From contig DGSP01000077.1 of NCBI GenBank assembly GCA_002393555.1, positions 1 through 14,143 on the forward strand: 14,143 nt of DNA, in the 5' to 3' direction. The position numbers and the translations under genes are program-made. The notes beneath the pieces are model-generated. The model saw only the letters and a program-made list of their open reading frames with translations. It searched no databases and had not been told where the DNA came from. The DNA comes from Prevotellaceae bacterium UBA4359 (GTDB taxonomy: Bacteria > Bacteroidota > Bacteroidia > Bacteroidales > Bacteroidaceae). Of this stretch, positions 1 to 7,600 are shown one piece after another. How positions within the stretch are numbered: the stretch's first letter is position 1; every line of letters begins with the position of its first letter.

Positions 1-21
1 TTTCACTCTTCACTTTTCACT
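1..21. repeat. Heptamer repeat (TTTCACT x3)
   Basis: Three consecutive 7-mers, TTTCACT, CTTCACT and TTTCACT. On the minus strand they read AGTGAAA, the same unit found four times at 2224-2251. The repeat overlaps the 3' end of the ATP-grasp-like gene and supplies its last codons (Ser-Glu-Lys) and its TGA stop. Such heptamer runs are common spacer DNA in Bacteroidales. Confidence 0.7.
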
Positions 22-1098
22 TAATATCATCAGCCGTCCGTCCTCCACCAGTGCCTGGAAGCCGTGTTCACGCACAGGGGTCAGTGCCACCATCGCCCCC
101 GAGCCGTACTGCTCATGCAGAAGCAGGGCGAGGATGCCCATGTTGAGGCGCAGGTTGATTTCGAGGCAGGGATGGATGCTGCCGTCGGCGGTCTTGAGCA
201 TGTCGATGCCGACGGGGCCGTGATAGGCCGTCTTGGCGAGATGTTCCTTGTGGTAGGCGATGAGCCTGTGCAGCAAAGCGGCATCCACATCGATGCGCCG
301 CAGCAGTTCTTCCTGGCTCTCCACATAGTTGTAGCCATACGCCCCATGCTCCCCTGCATGGAAGACGGAGTAGCCCAGAAACTCCACCGTGTGGTCCTTA
401 TGGACGAAGAACTCCATGGCAAAGTCCAAGACCTTATCTTCATAGAATCGGTCAACCACAAATCCCCCCTGCGAGGAGAGAAACCCCTGCACCTTTGCTT
501 GGGTGCGGGCATCATTCCAATTTCCCACAAAAACGCCTCTTCCCGACGATGACCAGGGTGACTTGAAGATGCTTAAAGCGTCATGCATCTCCCTCTCCTG
601 TTCCTTCTTCTCTGAAGCGCACCCCTCGGCTACGGCATGGCGTACCCCTCGGCTACGGCACTGCGCACCCCTCGGGTACGATTTCTTTACATTCGCTTCT
701 CTGCCTGTTCCAGAATTCAGTTTCACGTCATCATTCCACGCCGCCGGCATCTTGTTCCAGAACTTCATCTCCCACCCCAGCAGGTTCACGTCTTTCAGGG
801 TGCCCAGCAGTTGCTTCAGATAGAACCACGCGAACTCCCGGCTCGACAGCCGCCTCACTTCCTCCAGCCACTCGTCGGTCGGCAACGCCTCTTCTGCCAC
901 CCCCATCTGCCTGTATCGCTGTTTCGTGGCGAGGCTCCACCCCCACGGCCCGGCCATGTGGGTGTCTTCCCACACCCGTGCCAAGTCGGCCAAATCCGCC
1001 TCCATCTGCCGGATGCGTTTCGGCGGCACATACTGGCGCACATTTGCTGCCAGCGCCATGTCGTTACTGCAATTGAACATGCTCGGAACTTCCATCAT
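10..1098 (-). CDS. ATP-grasp-like protein with repeat-derived insert
   Basis: Encodes 362 aa. The N-terminus (MFNCSNDMALAANVRQYVPP) matches the pattern of a Bacteroidales family whose members begin with an FNPEHDLALANG-like stretch and have an ATP-grasp fold. Visible motifs are a nucleotide-binding loop FKSPWSSSGRGVF near residue 170 and a metal-binding-type motif CLEINLRLNMG near residue 320, whose Glu and Asn would hold Mg2+ in an ATP-grasp ligase. The substrate is unknown. Residues about 138-161 are encoded by three 23-bp repeats, look unstructured (Arg/Gly/Ala-rich) and are probably not ancestral. Starts at 1098 or 1095 are equally possible. A TAACTTTG box lies 22 bp upstream. No partner gene is visible. 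The fold assignment is fairly firm and the function unknown. Confidence 0.8.
   Translation of the reverse strand: MMEVPSMFNCSNDMALAANVRQYVPPKRIRQMEADLADLARVWEDTHMAGPWGWSLATKQRYRQMGVAEEALPTDEWLEEVRRLSSREFAWFYLKQLLGTLKDVNLLGWEMKFWNKMPAAWNDDVKLNSGTGREANVKKSYPRGAQCRSRGVRHAVAEGCASEKKEQEREMHDALSIFKSPWSSSGRGVFVGNWNDARTQAKVQGFLSSQGGFVVDRFYEDKVLDFAMEFFVHKDHTVEFLGYSVFHAGEHGAYGYNYVESQEELLRRIDVDAALLHRLIAYHKEHLAKTAYHGPVGIDMLKTADGSIHPCLEINLRLNMGILALLLHEQYGSGAMVALTPVREHGFQALVEDGRLMILSEK
617..685. repeat. 23-bp repeat x3 inside the ATP-grasp-like gene
   Basis: Units lie at 617-639, 640-662 and 663-685, sharing the core CCCCTCGGCTACGG. Units 1 and 2 are nearly identical and unit 3 diverges at its 3' end. Each core is palindromic, of the form CGTACCC-CTC-GGGTACG. 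One unit is not a multiple of three, but three units (69 bp) keep the frame, so the same DNA is read in three different frames. Confidence 0.85.
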
Positions 1099-1119
1099 TC
1101 ACTCCCATTTTTTTCTGTG

Positions 1120-1150
1120 CAAAGTTATGAAAAAACGAGTGAACGACAAG
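1120..1150 (-). promoter_or_regulatory. Promoter of the ATP-grasp-like gene
   Basis: On the minus strand there is a TAACTTTG -7 box (1127-1120) with CTTG (1150-1147) exactly 19 nt upstream, close to the Bacteroidetes TTTG-N19-TAnnTTTG consensus. It would give a leader of about 15-20 nt before the start at 1098. Confidence 0.6.
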
Positions 1151-1159
1151 CACGGAAAG

Positions 1160-1184
1160 CACAGATTTTTTCACCACAGATTTT
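1160..1184. repeat. CACAGATTTT direct repeat
   Basis: Two copies of CACAGATTTT, at 1160-1169 and 1175-1184, sit just outside the large inverted repeat. They may be the edge of the same element or ordinary spacer repeat DNA. Confidence 0.5.
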
Positions 1185-1189
1185 ATCTT

Positions 1190-1406
1190 AACGTGAGTTC
1201 GGTATAAGAATTACGCCTTCGGCGGACGAAGAAAAAACAAATAAAAACCGATGAAAACAAATAAAAAACCTTTTCTTCGTCCGCAACATCTTTGCCATTA
1301 CAACCAAGAAGAACCTGTTTTTATTTGTTTTTACTTGTTTTTTTCTGTTTTTTCTTCGTCCGCCGAAGGCGTATCATTAAAACTTTTCTTACATCGAACT
1401 CTCGTT
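1190..1406. repeat. 217-bp nested inverted-repeat element
   Basis: The outer 21-bp arms at 1190-1210 and 1386-1406 match at 18 of 21 positions (shared core GAGTTCG...TAAGAA). The inner 28-bp arms at 1212-1239 and 1346-1373 are perfect inverted copies beginning TACGCCTTCGGCGGACGAAG. A partial third copy (TTTTCTTCGTCCGC) lies at 1271-1284. Each inner arm holds its own CGCC-TTC-GGCG mini-hairpin. The centre is A/T-rich with ACAAATAAAAA-type runs and no open reading frame. It resembles a small non-autonomous palindromic element (REP-like or MITE-like); no target-site duplication is obvious. Confidence 0.8.
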
Positions 1407-1425
1407 ATCTTAAAACAACTCTAAA

Positions 1426-1464
1426 AGAACAAAAAGTGGCTCACACCTCAAACGTATGAGCCAC
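1426..1464 (-). terminator. Rho-independent terminator of the exported-protein gene
   Basis: Perfect 8-bp arms GTGGCTCA (1436-1443) and TGAGCCAC (1457-1464) have a 13-nt loop. On the minus strand they are followed by TTTTTGTTCTTTT. It lies about 50 bp past the stop at 1513. Confidence 0.8.
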
Positions 1465-1512
1465 TACCTTAGGGGGAGCATGTACACAGAAAGTGACTTT
1501 TCTGGCGGAACA

Positions 1513-2076
1513 CTATTCCACCGTGAAGGATGTCACTTTCATCCCATTCCTGACTTTGGGTTTTTCGGGGTCTTTTATCACGATGCCGTATTCTCCGGGG
1601 AGCAAGTCTGTCATCGTGACCAGATAGGAACTCTTTCCGTATTTCTGCGCTTTGTAATCCACAAAGAGTTTTTGGTTCGGGTCGGTCTTCATCAGCACAC
1701 CAATCTCTTTCACCAGATGGCGACGCTCCTTGGCTGTCACTTCAAACTGGAAGATGTCGATAAACGTTTTGGGGTCTATGGAGTTGTCTTCCACCCTGAT
1801 GATGAGCCGGGTGGTTGATGAGCCTTTCGCCGTGCTGGCGGATTGAACCCCCTTTACTGTCAGCCGCGATTTCATCTTCCCTGCGCCTACAATCAAAAGG
1901 CTGGCATCGGCACTTGCCTTGATGGTCCCTTTTTCCTGGTCGAGCAAGACGCCTTTGCTGTTGGAGGTCAACATCAACACCTCTTCCTCATGTTCTGGTT
2001 CGGCCACAGTGACTTGGGCCATCACACTTGTCATAGTGAACATCGTCACTAACGAAATCATTAAAAATCTTTTCAT
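1513..2076 (-). CDS. Small exported protein, function unknown
   Basis: Encodes 187 aa. A clear signal peptide (MKRFLMISLVTMFTMTSVMA, cleavage before or after the following Gln) predicts export to the periplasm or cell surface. No lipobox cysteine is present at the cleavage site. The mature part alternates short beta-like and charged stretches (KGVLLDQEKGTIKASAD, STTRLIIRVEDNSIDP, LLPGEYGIVIKDPEKP), suggesting a small beta-rich domain; the PGEYGIV segment is typical of Bacteroidetes periplasmic proteins that build a modest beta-sandwich. I recognise no catalytic motif and assign no function. It is transcribed alone: its own terminator follows, and a TATCTTTG box lies about 130 bp upstream, giving an unusually long leader. 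The neighbouring operon is divergent. Confidence 0.8.
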   Translation of the reverse strand: MKRFLMISLVTMFTMTSVMAQVTVAEPEHEEEVLMLTSNSKGVLLDQEKGTIKASADASLLIVGAGKMKSRLTVKGVQSASTAKGSSTTRLIIRVEDNSIDPKTFIDIFQFEVTAKERRHLVKEIGVLMKTDPNQKLFVDYKAQKYGKSSYLVTMTDLLPGEYGIVIKDPEKPKVRNGMKVTSFTVE

Positions 2077-2107
2077 AATTTATGGTGGTTATAGTTTGTT
2101 TTCTCTA

Positions 2108-2209
2108 TCAGAATGCTTCTGCCACCCAATCTTTCCGGCCTGTCAAACTGAAGATGGTGATGTCGTTGTCCTCGTTGAGGATGCGGAGGGTACGGATTGT
2201 CAGGTGCAA
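2108..2209 (-). pseudogene. Possible gene-end remnant in the leader (33 codons)
   Basis: On the minus strand, the leader of the 187-aa protein contains a protein-like reading frame of 33 codons ending in TGA at 2110-2108, including TIRTLRILNEDNDITIFSLTG. It has no ATG; only a TTG at 2209, inside the -7 box, could start it, and an in-frame TAA lies just upstream. The ILNEDNDITIFSLTG wording resembles the C-terminal ends of Prevotella secreted proteins. It is more likely a relic of a lost gene's 3' end than an expressed peptide. Confidence 0.3.
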
Positions 2210-2214
2210 AGATA
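2207..2214 (-). promoter_or_regulatory. Promoter -7 box for the exported protein
   Basis: TATCTTTG on the minus strand. The position 19 nt upstream (2237-2234) reads TTTC, three of four matches to TTTG, and comes from the heptamer repeat. Use of this box implies a leader of about 125 nt. Confidence 0.5.
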
Positions 2215-2223
2215 GTTTTTTTT

Positions 2224-2251
2224 AGTGAAAAGTGAAAAGTGAGGAGTGAAA
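2224..2251. repeat. Heptamer repeat (AGTGAAA x4)
   Basis: Units AGTGAAA, AGTGAAA, AGTGAGG and AGTGAAA lie in the divergent intergenic region. It is the same unit, in opposite orientation, as at 1-21. Confidence 0.8.
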
Positions 2252-2264
2252 AATCCAAGTTACT

Positions 2265-2295
2265 TTTGCGTTTTAAGTGAAAACCCTTATCTTTG
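2265..2295 (+). promoter_or_regulatory. Consensus Bacteroidetes promoter of the hydrolase operon
   Basis: TTTG at 2265-2268, a spacer of exactly 19 nt, and TATCTTTG at 2288-2295. This is a full match to the Bacteroidetes primary-sigma consensus, about 25 bp before the ATG at 2321. Confidence 0.75.
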
Positions 2296-2320
2296 CAACC
2301 ACAAATAAAGCAATGAGACA

Positions 2321-3124
2321 ATGAAAAAAGGATTTTTGGCCATTTGCATGGCATTGGCAGCCCTGCTGAATGTGGAGGCACAGACGCAGGAGGAGGAAGT
2401 GTGGATTAAGAATGGAGAGCGCAGCATCTATGGTGTGCTGAGCCGTCCGGCGAACGGGGCGAAGAAGCAGCCCGTGGCGATTATATCGCACGGATTCAAC
2501 GGCACCCACCATTTTGGCCGCGACTATTTCGCCATGATGGCGGAGAAAGGCTACCAGTGCTACACGTTCGACTTCCCCGGCGGTTCGGTGCACAGCCGCA
2601 GCGACAACAACACGATGAACATGCGCATCACGGGCGAGGTGAGTGACCTGAAGGCCATCGTGCAGTATTTCAAGAGCCGCCCCGACGTGGACAGCAAGCG
2701 CATCGTCCTCATCGGCGAGAGCCAGGGGGGACTGGTGTCGGCTCTCACCGCATCGGCTCTGGCCAAGGACATCAGCCAGTTGGTGCTCATCTACCCTGCC
2801 CTCTGCATCCCCGACAACTGGAACGAGCGTTATCCTGACGTGACAGCCATTCCCGACACGACCCGTCTGTGGAATGTGCCACTGAGCCGTCCTTTCTTCA
2901 TGGAACTGCGCGACCTCGACCCCTACAAGGAACTGCCCCGCTACAAGAAGCCTGTGCTTATCATCCACGGCGATGCCGACCCTGTGGTGCCGATTGACTA
3001 CTCTCGCCGTGCCGTGAAGACTTACAAGCAGGCACGTCTGGAAGTGATTGAGAAGGCTGGGCATGGATTCAAACCAGAAGAACGGAAGAAGGTCTTCGAA
3101 TGGATTCGTGCCTTCTTGAAATAA
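2321..3124 (+). CDS. Secreted alpha/beta hydrolase (esterase-like)
   Basis: Encodes 267 aa, starting with a signal peptide (MKKGFLAICMALAALLNVEA, then Q). All parts of an alpha/beta-hydrolase active site are visible: oxyanion motif SHGFNG, nucleophile elbow GESQGG (Ser134), acid HGDADPVVP (Asp220) and AGHGF (His248). Length and motif layout fit the small cinnamoyl/feruloyl-esterase-like branch, which cleaves ester-linked phenolic acids from plant cell walls, but the same architecture covers many acyl esterases, so the substrate is not proven. A consensus promoter lies directly upstream. It is first in a tight run with the flavoprotein (34-nt gap) and DUF554 (21-nt gap), probably co-transcribed. 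The GH127 gene downstream makes a plant-polysaccharide role plausible. Confidence 0.85.
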   Translation: MKKGFLAICMALAALLNVEAQTQEEEVWIKNGERSIYGVLSRPANGAKKQPVAIISHGFNGTHHFGRDYFAMMAEKGYQCYTFDFPGGSVHSRSDNNTMNMRITGEVSDLKAIVQYFKSRPDVDSKRIVLIGESQGGLVSALTASALAKDISQLVLIYPALCIPDNWNERYPDVTAIPDTTRLWNVPLSRPFFMELRDLDPYKELPRYKKPVLIIHGDADPVVPIDYSRRAVKTYKQARLEVIEKAGHGFKPEERKKVFEWIRAFLK

Positions 3125-3148
3125 TTGTTAATTGTTCATTGTTAATTG
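3125..3148. repeat. Octamer spacer repeat (TTGTTAAT-like x3)
   Basis: The gap between the hydrolase and flavoprotein genes is mostly three 8-mer copies (TTGTTAAT, TTGTTCAT, TTGTTAAT), a common kind of Bacteroidales spacer repeat. Confidence 0.65.
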
Positions 3149-3158
3149 AATACAAAGA

Positions 3159-3782
3159 ATGAAAGTCTTACTGATTAACGGAAGCCCACGCAAACAGGGC
3201 AACACCTTCATCGCCCTGAGCGAGATAGCCAAGACGCTGGAAAGAGAAGGCATTGAGTCGGAAATCGTGCAGATGGGCACGAAGCCCGTGCGCAGTTGCA
3301 TCGCCTGCGGCCAGTGCAAAGTGAAGGGCAACAATAAGTGTGTGTTCGACGACGATGTGTGCAACCGCATCTCGGAAAAGATGGCCAGTGCCGATGCCCT
3401 CGTGGTGGGTTCGCCTGTCTATTATGGCCAACCCAACGGAGCCGTACTCTCGCTGGTGCAGCGCATGTTCTTCTCGGCTGGGGCCCACTTTGTGCAGAAA
3501 CCCACAGCAGCCGTGGCCGTCTGCCGTCGCGGCGGTGCGTCAGCCGCTTTCCAGACACTGAACATGCCCTTCATGATGATGAACATGCCCGTGATTTCCT
3601 CCCAGTACTGGAACATTGCCTACGGACGCGAGGAAGGGGAGGCAGCCCGGGACACAGAGGGCATGCAGACCATGCGCACCCTGGCCGAGAACATGGCATG
3701 GACACTGAAGAAGATGCATGCCAACGACCAGCCCGACTACCCCACCCATGAGCCTTGGACCCCCATGCACTTCATCCGATGA
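3159..3782 (+). CDS. Flavodoxin-fold reductase, iron-sulfur-flavoprotein type
   Basis: Encodes 207 aa. The N-terminus MKVLLINGSPRKQGNT is the FMN-phosphate-binding loop of the NADPH-dependent FMN-reductase/flavodoxin-like family, and GSPVYYGQPNG near residue 87 is the second flavin-contacting loop. Between them lie Cys47, Cys50, Cys53 and Cys61, spaced C-x2-C-x2-C-x7-C, which fits the compact motif that holds a 4Fe-4S cluster in archaeal and bacterial iron-sulfur flavoproteins. Many relatives keep only some of these cysteines, so the cluster is an inference. It should be cytoplasmic, moving electrons between a nicotinamide or ferredoxin donor and an unknown acceptor. It is the second gene of the probable operon; the ATG follows an A-rich stretch with no clear Shine-Dalgarno. 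Confidence 0.85.
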   Translation: MKVLLINGSPRKQGNTFIALSEIAKTLEREGIESEIVQMGTKPVRSCIACGQCKVKGNNKCVFDDDVCNRISEKMASADALVVGSPVYYGQPNGAVLSLVQRMFFSAGAHFVQKPTAAVAVCRRGGASAAFQTLNMPFMMMNMPVISSQYWNIAYGREEGEAARDTEGMQTMRTLAENMAWTLKKMHANDQPDYPTHEPWTPMHFIR

Positions 3783-3803
3783 GCCTGAAGGAAAAAGAAT
3801 ATC

Positions 3804-4526
3804 ATGATTGGAACAATCGTCAACACAAGCACAATCATTATCGGAGCCATTGTGGGTGCCTCGCTGAAACGTGGCATCAAGCCGAAGTATCAGCAGGCTC
3901 TGTTCAACGCGATGGGTCTGTGTTCACTGGCATTGGGGTTTAACGCCTTCTGCCAAAACATGCCGAAGAGCCACTACCCCGTGCTGTTCATCGTGAGCCT
4001 GGCGGTGGGGTCGCTGGTGGGCTACAGGCTGAAACTGGACGAACGGTTCAAGAGATGGGTGGACAGAAAGAAGACTCAGACCCTCCCTGTTGGGAGGGTG
4101 AGAGGAGGGTCTGATTCTCCACTCTCCGAAGGTCTCTCTACCGGCATCTTGCTCTACTGCATCGGCACCTTCTCGATGGTGGGGCCTGTGCTGAGTGCGC
4201 TCTATGGCGACAACACCTATCTCTACACGAATGCCACGCTCGACTTCATCACCTCGGCAGTGCTGGCCACCACCTATGGCATCGGCATGGTGTGGGCTGC
4301 CCCGGTGCTGTTCTGCTGGCAGGGGATGTTTTACCTGATGGCCAAGTTGTCGGCCGATGCCATTACAGACGACATGCGCACGGAACTGTGCATCGTGGGC
4401 GGTGTGCTGATTGCCGCATCGGGACTGAGCATTCTGAAACTGAAGGACTGCAAAACCATCAACATGCTGCCCGCCTTCGTGGTGGTGGCCTTGTTCTTTG
4501 CGGCGAAAAGCCTCTGGGGGCTTTGA
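3804..4526 (+). CDS. DUF554 family membrane protein (YdfK-like)
   Basis: Encodes 240 aa. The start MIGTIVNTSTIIIGAIVGASLKRGIK and the hydrophobic segments SLALGFNAF, VLFIVSLAVGSLVGY, GILLYCIGTFSMVGP, AVLATTYGIGMVWAAPVLF, LCIVGGVLIAASGLSIL and LPAFVVVALFFAAKSLWG match the DUF554 integral-membrane family. The biochemical role is not known; a transport function has been suggested for relatives. Residues about 90-105 (KTQTLPVGRVRGGSDS), in the first large hydrophilic loop after GYRLKLDERFKRW, are encoded by a GC-rich palindrome and are probably an in-frame insertion; the protein continues in its family pattern afterwards (GLSTGILLYCIGT). It is the last gene of the probable operon, 21 nt after the flavoprotein. 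No terminator is seen before the GH127 gene. Confidence 0.85.
   Translation: MIGTIVNTSTIIIGAIVGASLKRGIKPKYQQALFNAMGLCSLALGFNAFCQNMPKSHYPVLFIVSLAVGSLVGYRLKLDERFKRWVDRKKTQTLPVGRVRGGSDSPLSEGLSTGILLYCIGTFSMVGPVLSALYGDNTYLYTNATLDFITSAVLATTYGIGMVWAAPVLFCWQGMFYLMAKLSADAITDDMRTELCIVGGVLIAASGLSILKLKDCKTINMLPAFVVVALFFAAKSLWGL
4073..4117. repeat. Palindromic element inserted in the DUF554 gene
   Basis: The inner hairpin ACCCTCCC-TGTT-GGGAGGGT (4080-4087 and 4092-4099) is perfect. An alternative outer pairing joins CAGACCCTCC (4077-4086) with GGAGGGTCTG (4104-4113) and extends to 13 of 14 matched bases. The arms are CCCTCCC-rich, like GGGAGGGT-type palindromes I recall between Bacteroidetes genes; here the copy lies inside an intact reading frame. 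Confidence 0.8.
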
Positions 4527-4585
4527 TGTATCACAGAAGAAAAAAGATGTTGCACCACACATGGCGAAATGCAGAAAAATCGCCG

Positions 4586-4593
4586 TAACTTTG
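4586..4593 (+). promoter_or_regulatory. Promoter -7 box of the GH127 gene
   Basis: TAACTTTG lies 30 bp before the ATG at 4624, in the 97-bp gap after the DUF554 gene. No TTTG is found 19 nt upstream, so the -33 element is poor. This suggests separate, possibly activator-dependent, transcription. Confidence 0.5.
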
Positions 4594-4623
4594 CATGCAA
4601 GATTATCATCCATATCACCTATT

Positions 4624-7600
4624 ATGAATAAAAAACTATTATCTGTCACTTTGGCCACAAGTCTTTTGCTGACGACGGGAGCCAAAGCACAAAGCGAGAT
4701 TTATCCGCAGCACTTCGACCTGAGCGAGGTGACATTGCTCGACGGCCCCATGAAGACCATGATGGAGACGAACGACGAGTTGCTGCTGAAGTATGATGCC
4801 GACCGACTGATGACCCCGTTCATCCGTCAGGCAGGACTGAGCAAGAACAGTTCGTCGAAGTATTATGGCTGGGAAGAAAAACACCCCAACTTCCCCAACT
4901 GGGGCGGCGATGCGGGCTTCGACCTGAGCGGCCATGTGGGTGGCCACTATGTGAGCGCGCTGGCTCTGGCCTACGCTGCCACCAACGATGAGGGCATGAA
5001 GGCCAAGATGAAGGAACGGCTCGACTATTGCCTGGCCATCATGAAGGACTGTCAGGATGCCTATAAGAACAACACGACGGGACTGAAGGGCTTCATTGGC
5101 GGACAACCCCTCAACCACATCTGGACAGGACTCTATGCAGGCGACCTGACGGAGTTCCGCAAGTCGGGCGGATGGGTGCCCTTCTATTGCCAGCACAAGG
5201 TGTTGGCCGGACTGCGCGATGCCTACCTTTACACGGGCAGCACCTTGGCGAAGGAACTCTTCAGGGGGCTGAGCGACTGGAGCGTGAACGTGGTGAGCAA
5301 CCTCTCCACCGACCAGATGCAGCAGGTGCTGGGCTGGGAACATGGCGGCATGAACGAGACGCTGGTGGATGCCTACAAGATTTTTGGCGACAAGAAGTAT
5401 CTGGAGAGCGCGAAGAAGTATAGCCACCGCACGATGATTGACGGCATGAAGACGTTCAACCCCACGTTCCTCGACGGCAAGCATGCCAACACGCAGGTAC
5501 CTAAATACATCGGTTTTGAACGTGCATGGCAGGAGGACAAGACGCTGGCCGACTACCGCAGCGCGGTGCTGAACTTCTGGACCGATGTGGCACAGAACCG
5601 CACGGTCTGCATTGGCGGCAACTCCATCAGCGAACACTTCCAGAGCCACCAGAACGGACACCTCTACATCAACAACATGGAGGGGCCTGAGTCGTGCAAC
5701 TCGAACAACATGCTGAAACTCAGCGAAGACCTGTTCGACGACACCCATGAGGCCAAGTATGCCGACTTTTACGAAGCCACGATGTGGAACCACATCATGT
5801 CAACCCAAGACCCCAAGACGGGCGGCTACGTCTATTTCACCTCGCTGCGCCCCCTCTCCTACCGCATCTACTCACAGGTGAACCAGGGCATGTGGTGCTG
5901 TGTGGGCACAGGCATGGAGAACCACTCGAAGTACGGACACTTCATCTACACCCACAGTGCCACCAACGACACACTCTACGTGAACCTCTTCACGGCCAGC
6001 GAACTGAACAGCAAGAAGTTTGGCATCCGTCAGGAGACCAACTTCCCCTACGAGCAGAAGACTAAACTCACCATCACGAAGGACGGCACCTTCACCCTCG
6101 CCGTCCGCCGACCCGCATGGGCAAGCAGCGACGGCAAAGCCACCTACATCTGCGAGACCAAGAAGTGGAAGAAGGGGGAGGTGAAGGAAGTGGAACTGCC
6201 CATGACGCTCCGCTATGAAGAATGCCCCGACTACAAGAGTTACATCGCCTTCAAGTACGGCCCCATCCTCTTGGCTGCCCGCACCGAGACCGAGGCACAA
6301 CTGCCCAACGAATATGGAGGCGAGGGACGCATGGACCACTCGCCCGGCGCACGTTCAGCAGCCAAGCCGCTCTCTTCGGCACCTCTCCTGATTGGCGAAC
6401 GTGCCAAGGTGCTGGAAAACATCGAGACGAAAGACCTCTCCAAACTCAGTTTCACCTTGAAGACCGACAAGGGCACACTGCCGCTCGAACCGTTCTACAG
6501 CATCCAGCACTCGCGCTACTCCTGCTACTTCTTCCAAGGCACACCCGAAGACTATGCCAACTCAGACATGGGGCGCAAGGATGCCGAAGAACAGGCACTG
6601 CAAGCCCGCACCCTCGACTATGTGGCCACCGGCGAACAGCAAAGCGAGGCAGGACATGAAGTGAAATACTCCACAGGCTCCACCAGCGGCAGTTATCGCG
6701 GCGAGAACTACCGCGACGCCAAGGCCAACGAGTACATCCAATATGTGATTGAAAATACCGAAGGCATCAAGACCAACGTTTCGCTGATGTTGCGCTTCAT
6801 CACCTCCGACCGTGGACGTGTGGCTGACATCTACATAGACGGTCAGAAGATTGGCGACATCACGGTGCAGCAGCGCATGAAGGGAGCCGACGAACAAGGG
6901 TTCTTCAACGTGGAATACCGCATACCCGACGAACTGCTGGTGGACAGCAAAGGGAACGTGAAGAAGAAACTCACCTTCAAGATTGTGGCATCGCCCAACA
7001 CGATGTGTCCCGGACTCTACTATCTGAGACTGCTCAAGGACTACAAAGACCACGCCTACCAATGGAACGCGACCGACTGGCAGACGGGCGATGAAGCAGG
7101 ACGTGTGGCACAGAGAAACTTCACCTACAACAACGACAACACCATCACCATCAAGGCAGGCACAGGCACAAATAACCTGTGCCTGTCTTTGAATTATGAG
7201 AATGCAGAAGACTACCAACTGAAGGCGAATCAGAAATATCTTGTGGTCGTTGCCACCAACACAAAGACCACCAACGGTTCTGCCTACCTCTGGTGGCTGA
7301 ACGGTGTCAATCATGGCAGCAGCGTTGCCCCCACCAAGACACAGCGTCTCTCGAATGGCACAGCGTTCATCTGGGACATGACCACCACCGAACTCGATGC
7401 CAACAATGTGGGCGACCCCTTCTTCATTTGCCAAGGAGCCACCATCTTCGGACTCACCTCCACCACTGGCACCTCCACCATCCGCTACATCGGCTTCCTC
7501 TCCTCCATCGACAACATAGACGGGACTGTCGGCATTCAAAGCCCCACAGCCCCGTCTGTACACCACGGCATGCGCCAAGATGAAACATGGTTTACCCTGT

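Noticed and set aside
4498..4623. Upstream extension of the GH127 frame (42 extra residues)
   Set aside because: It overlaps the end of the DUF554 gene and the promoter box at 4586, and would bury the signal peptide. The ATG at 4624 is the sensible start.
4639..5793. Long opposite-strand open frame under the GH127 gene
   Set aside because: It is a shadow of codon bias in the real gene; no start context and no recognisable domain. The same holds for other long antisense frames, such as 6562-7578 and 2273-3064.
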